The notes under the pieces are model-generated. The model was not told the origin of the DNA and did no database searches. It saw nothing but the letters and a program-made list of their open reading frames with translations. Of a stretch of DNA of 26,651 bases, positions 24,633 to 26,651 are shown piece after piece. The DNA lies in contig JAJYJX010000008.1 of assembly GCA_021789095.1 (NCBI GenBank), positions 1 to 26,651 on the forward strand, given 5' to 3'. Made by a program: the position numbers and the translations under genes. This DNA is from a bacterium (GTDB taxonomy: Bacteria; JAMCPX01). The stretch's first letter is position 1, and each line of letters begins with the position of its first letter.

Positions 24633-25502
24633 TTAAAACGTAACAGCCAATCCTATTGTAAAGGTTGAAATGGTTGATGTAAAGTAATTCATGGACGGAA
24701 AATTATTCATACCTGTGCCTGACATCCCGCCGCCCATGCCCCCGCCCATTGCCAAGGTACCCATAGTACCCCTGTTGGAAGATGAGCTGTTGGAAAGATT
24801 GTTCACCGGATTGGTCGTTATGCCGGTTGATAGTTTATACAGTGCGTATATGCTGATGTATCTGATTATGTTGTACGATGTGCCCATTTCAAGTGCCGCA
24901 TCCTGCTCTGAGACGTCCGGGTTCACGGATGTATCGACAATACCTCTCATATAAAGCCACCATTTGTAGGTTGGATAAAAATATCCGCCAAGGAATGCAC
25001 CGATAAAGCTGCCGGGTCCATAGACATAATAATAAACAGGACCAGCGCCCACACTGACAAAGTCCGTTATGGCATACCTGCCCTCAAGCCGTGTTGAGAC
25101 AGAATAATAGCCGTTTGTATTGGATGTTGCCCCGAATGTGTAATTTGCGACCCCGCCGAGCTTAAATCTGCTGCCTATTCTCTGATACAGGTCAGCATAG
25201 AGGATATGAAACTCCTCCGTAGAGGACGTTTGAGCGACTCCCCATTCATGCGAATAGCCTGCATCCATATACGTCTTGTACGAAGGCGCATAGCCGAGCT
25301 TGCCGTACAGGGTGTAAAAGGTCTGGTTCTGATCCGTAAATGACACATCGCTGCCCACACCCGGATAAAAATCAGCATGGGTATTGGTTGCATAGCCAAG
25401 CAACAATAAAAGGATACCCCAATAAAGTACAATAACAAGGTTTGCTTGTTCGCTATTTTTCAAATAAGCTCTAAGAATACTCAAATGTATTGGCCGCTTC
25501 AT
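24633..25502 (-). CDS. Outer-membrane beta-barrel-like protein coupled to CusA
   Basis: I choose ATG 25502: AAGGAGG lies four bases upstream within cusA, and the start overlaps the cusA stop as ATGA. The longer open frame upstream would run inside cusA. This gives 289 residues. A signal-like segment (LVIVLYWGILLLLLGY) ends at THA-DF. The rest alternates aromatic and polar residues as in beta-barrels and ends in phenylalanine (FTIGLAVTF), the usual outer-membrane assembly signal. A loop before the last strand is Met/Gly-rich (GTMGTLAMGGGMGGGMSGTG, then MNNFPSMNYF), with six Met in about 27 residues. No named family is recognised; it is not TolC-like. Translational coupling and the Met-rich loop suggest a role in Cu/Ag handling. 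Confidence 0.82.
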   Translation of the reverse strand: MKRPIHLSILRAYLKNSEQANLVIVLYWGILLLLLGYATNTHADFYPGVGSDVSFTDQNQTFYTLYGKLGYAPSYKTYMDAGYSHEWGVAQTSSTEEFHILYADLYQRIGSRFKLGGVANYTFGATSNTNGYYSVSTRLEGRYAITDFVSVGAGPVYYYVYGPGSFIGAFLGGYFYPTYKWWLYMRGIVDTSVNPDVSEQDAALEMGTSYNIIRYISIYALYKLSTGITTNPVNNLSNSSSSNRGTMGTLAMGGGMGGGMSGTGMNNFPSMNYFTSTISTFTIGLAVTF

Positions 25503-26651
25503 TGTGCCTCCTTTTTTTCCTGTTTTGGCAATGCTTTTCTCTTCCAGTAAAGATAGATTACCGGGTATACGACAAGCTCCATGATCGCGGAGGTGAATAC
25601 GCCTCCTATCATAGGCATGGCAATACGCTTCATGACATCCGCACCGCTCCCGTGACTCCACATGATTGGCGCAAGCCCCATAATAATGGCAACGACGGTC
25701 ATCATCTTCGGGCGTATTCTCTGGACAGCACCGTACATGATGGATTCCTTGAGATCGTTTTCGGTGTGCATCTTTCCCTCATCGATCCACCGGTGATAAG
25801 CCTCATCAAGGTACACGAGCATGACGACCCCTGTTTCGGCATCAACACCGGCAAGTGCAATGATACCGACCCATACTGCAACGCTGAGCTCGTAATGCAC
25901 GATGTAAAGTCCCCAGAAAGCGCCGGTCAGGGAGAACGGGATCGCAAGCATGACAAGGAGCGCCTCTGTTACCGAATGTTTGTTGAAATACAGGAGCAAA
26001 AACACAATAAACAGGGTAAGCGGGATCACGATCATAAGGGTCTTTTTCGCGTGTTCCATATATTTATATTCGCCCGTCCACTCAAGCGTATAACCCGCGG
26101 GAAGCATGCCATTTTTTATGATCCCATCGTTTACGGCTTTCTTTGCGCGTTCCACGTATCCGCCGATATTGCTTGTGTTCAAGTCCACATACACCCAATC
26201 GGAAAGCATGCCGTTTTCGTCCCTTATCATCGGAGGTCCGTTGACTCTATGAATACTGGCAAGCTCTCCTATGGGAACCTGGGCGCCTGACGGCGTTGGA
26301 ACAAGTGTCATCTTGAGGTTATCGGTATCATCGCGGAGTTCACGGGGATACCGCAGCGCAATCGCAAAACGTTCGCGTCCGTTGATAACCTTGCCGATGG
26401 ACATACCGCCTATGGCTGTTTCTATAACATCCTCCACATCGCTGATGGTCAGCCCGTACCGTGCGATTGCTTCACGGTTTATGTCAAAATCTATGTAATG
26501 CCCGCCCACTGCCCTTTCCGCAAAAACACTCCTGGTCCCGGGTATCTTTCCGAGGGTGCTTTCCAGCATCTTCCCGATATTTTCCATTTCGCCGAGATTT
26601 GGGCCATAGATCTTAATACCAACAGGGGTACGTATGCCTGTGGTCAGCATG
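25499..26651 (-). CDS. cusA: CusA-family copper/silver RND pump, C-terminal part
   Basis: The gene enters from the right edge; about 383 C-terminal residues are present. It follows E. coli CusA throughout: MLTTGIRTPVGIKIYGPNLG, NREAIARYGLTISDVEDVIE, then IALAGVDAETGVVMLVYL and RIRPKMMTVVAIIMGLAPIMW. The helix motif has Glu as in CusA (GVAAEFGVVM), unlike the Asn-type of Zn/Co pumps (CzcA), supporting Cu(I)/Ag(I). The first visible Met corresponds by position to the third methionine of the CusA metal site (Met672), so the metal-binding triad may be complete upstream. The stop overlaps the next gene's ATG. Expected partners cusB and cusC would lie beyond the edge or elsewhere. Confidence 0.93.
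   Translation of the reverse strand, partial: MLTTGIRTPVGIKIYGPNLGEMENIGKMLESTLGKIPGTRSVFAERAVGGHYIDFDINREAIARYGLTISDVEDVIETAIGGMSIGKVINGRERFAIALRYPRELRDDTDNLKMTLVPTPSGAQVPIGELASIHRVNGPPMIRDENGMLSDWVYVDLNTSNIGGYVERAKKAVNDGIIKNGMLPAGYTLEWTGEYKYMEHAKKTLMIVIPLTLFIVFLLLYFNKHSVTEALLVMLAIPFSLTGAFWGLYIVHYELSVAVWVGIIALAGVDAETGVVMLVYLDEAYHRWIDEGKMHTENDLKESIMYGAVQRIRPKMMTVVAIIMGLAPIMWSHGSGADVMKRIAMPMIGGVFTSAIMELVVYPVIYLYWKRKALPKQEKKEAQ

Noticed and set aside
25490-26290. 266-codon open frame on the plus strand
   Set aside because: It lies entirely antisense to cusA, which has clear family similarity; its translation is His/Asp-rich and low in protein character.

Overview
The window comes from a Gram-negative bacterium. 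It encodes late lipid A enzymes, a bifunctional penicillin-binding protein, a complete RND/TolC-type efflux pump and an outer-membrane beta-barrel. Two-subunit ETF, ferrous-iron transport by FeoB, a mitochondrial-type citrate synthase and DUF35/thiolase chemistry fit an anaerobic Desulfobacterota-like lineage, but nothing here fixes the taxonomy. No tRNA, rRNA or CRISPR array was seen. No gene-free stretch exceeds 300 bases; the longest gap is 5253-5494.

Layout. (1) 162-4376 is an envelope cluster, lpxK - lpxL-like acyltransferase - PBP1B-type synthase, with overlapping or 1-base junctions. (2) 4482-6479 holds etfB and etfA. Their 243-base gap contains a small element with perfect terminal inverted repeats beside TA dinucleotides, which looks like a MITE or decayed insertion. 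(3) feoB (minus strand) is divergent from archease and rtcB, an RNA repair/ligation pair. (4) A citrate synthase (minus) is divergent from an HMG-CoA-synthase-like/DUF35 fusion and an SCP2-type thiolase. The citrate synthase promoter carries a perfect 12-base palindrome over its -10 region. (5) A 115-residue orphan protein has a CCGPGGC motif. (6) 15573-21151 is a tightly packed MFP - RND - outer-membrane factor operon, followed by a multi-pass membrane protein with a TPR-like tail. (7) On the minus strand, from the right edge to 23338, lies a copper/silver-type module. It holds the C-terminal part of CusA, a translationally coupled beta-barrel with a Met/Gly-rich loop, a Met/His-rich secreted protein, a 53-residue YHS protein and a secreted YHS-like protein without the usual cysteines.

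Two regions look least like textbook biology. The first is the condensing-enzyme fusion at 12275-13720: the residues aligned to the catalytic Glu, Cys and His of HMG-CoA synthase all appear replaced, while the partner thiolase keeps its own catalytic residues. The second is the set of accessory proteins behind cusA, which together resemble a metal-handling chain from inner membrane to outer membrane.
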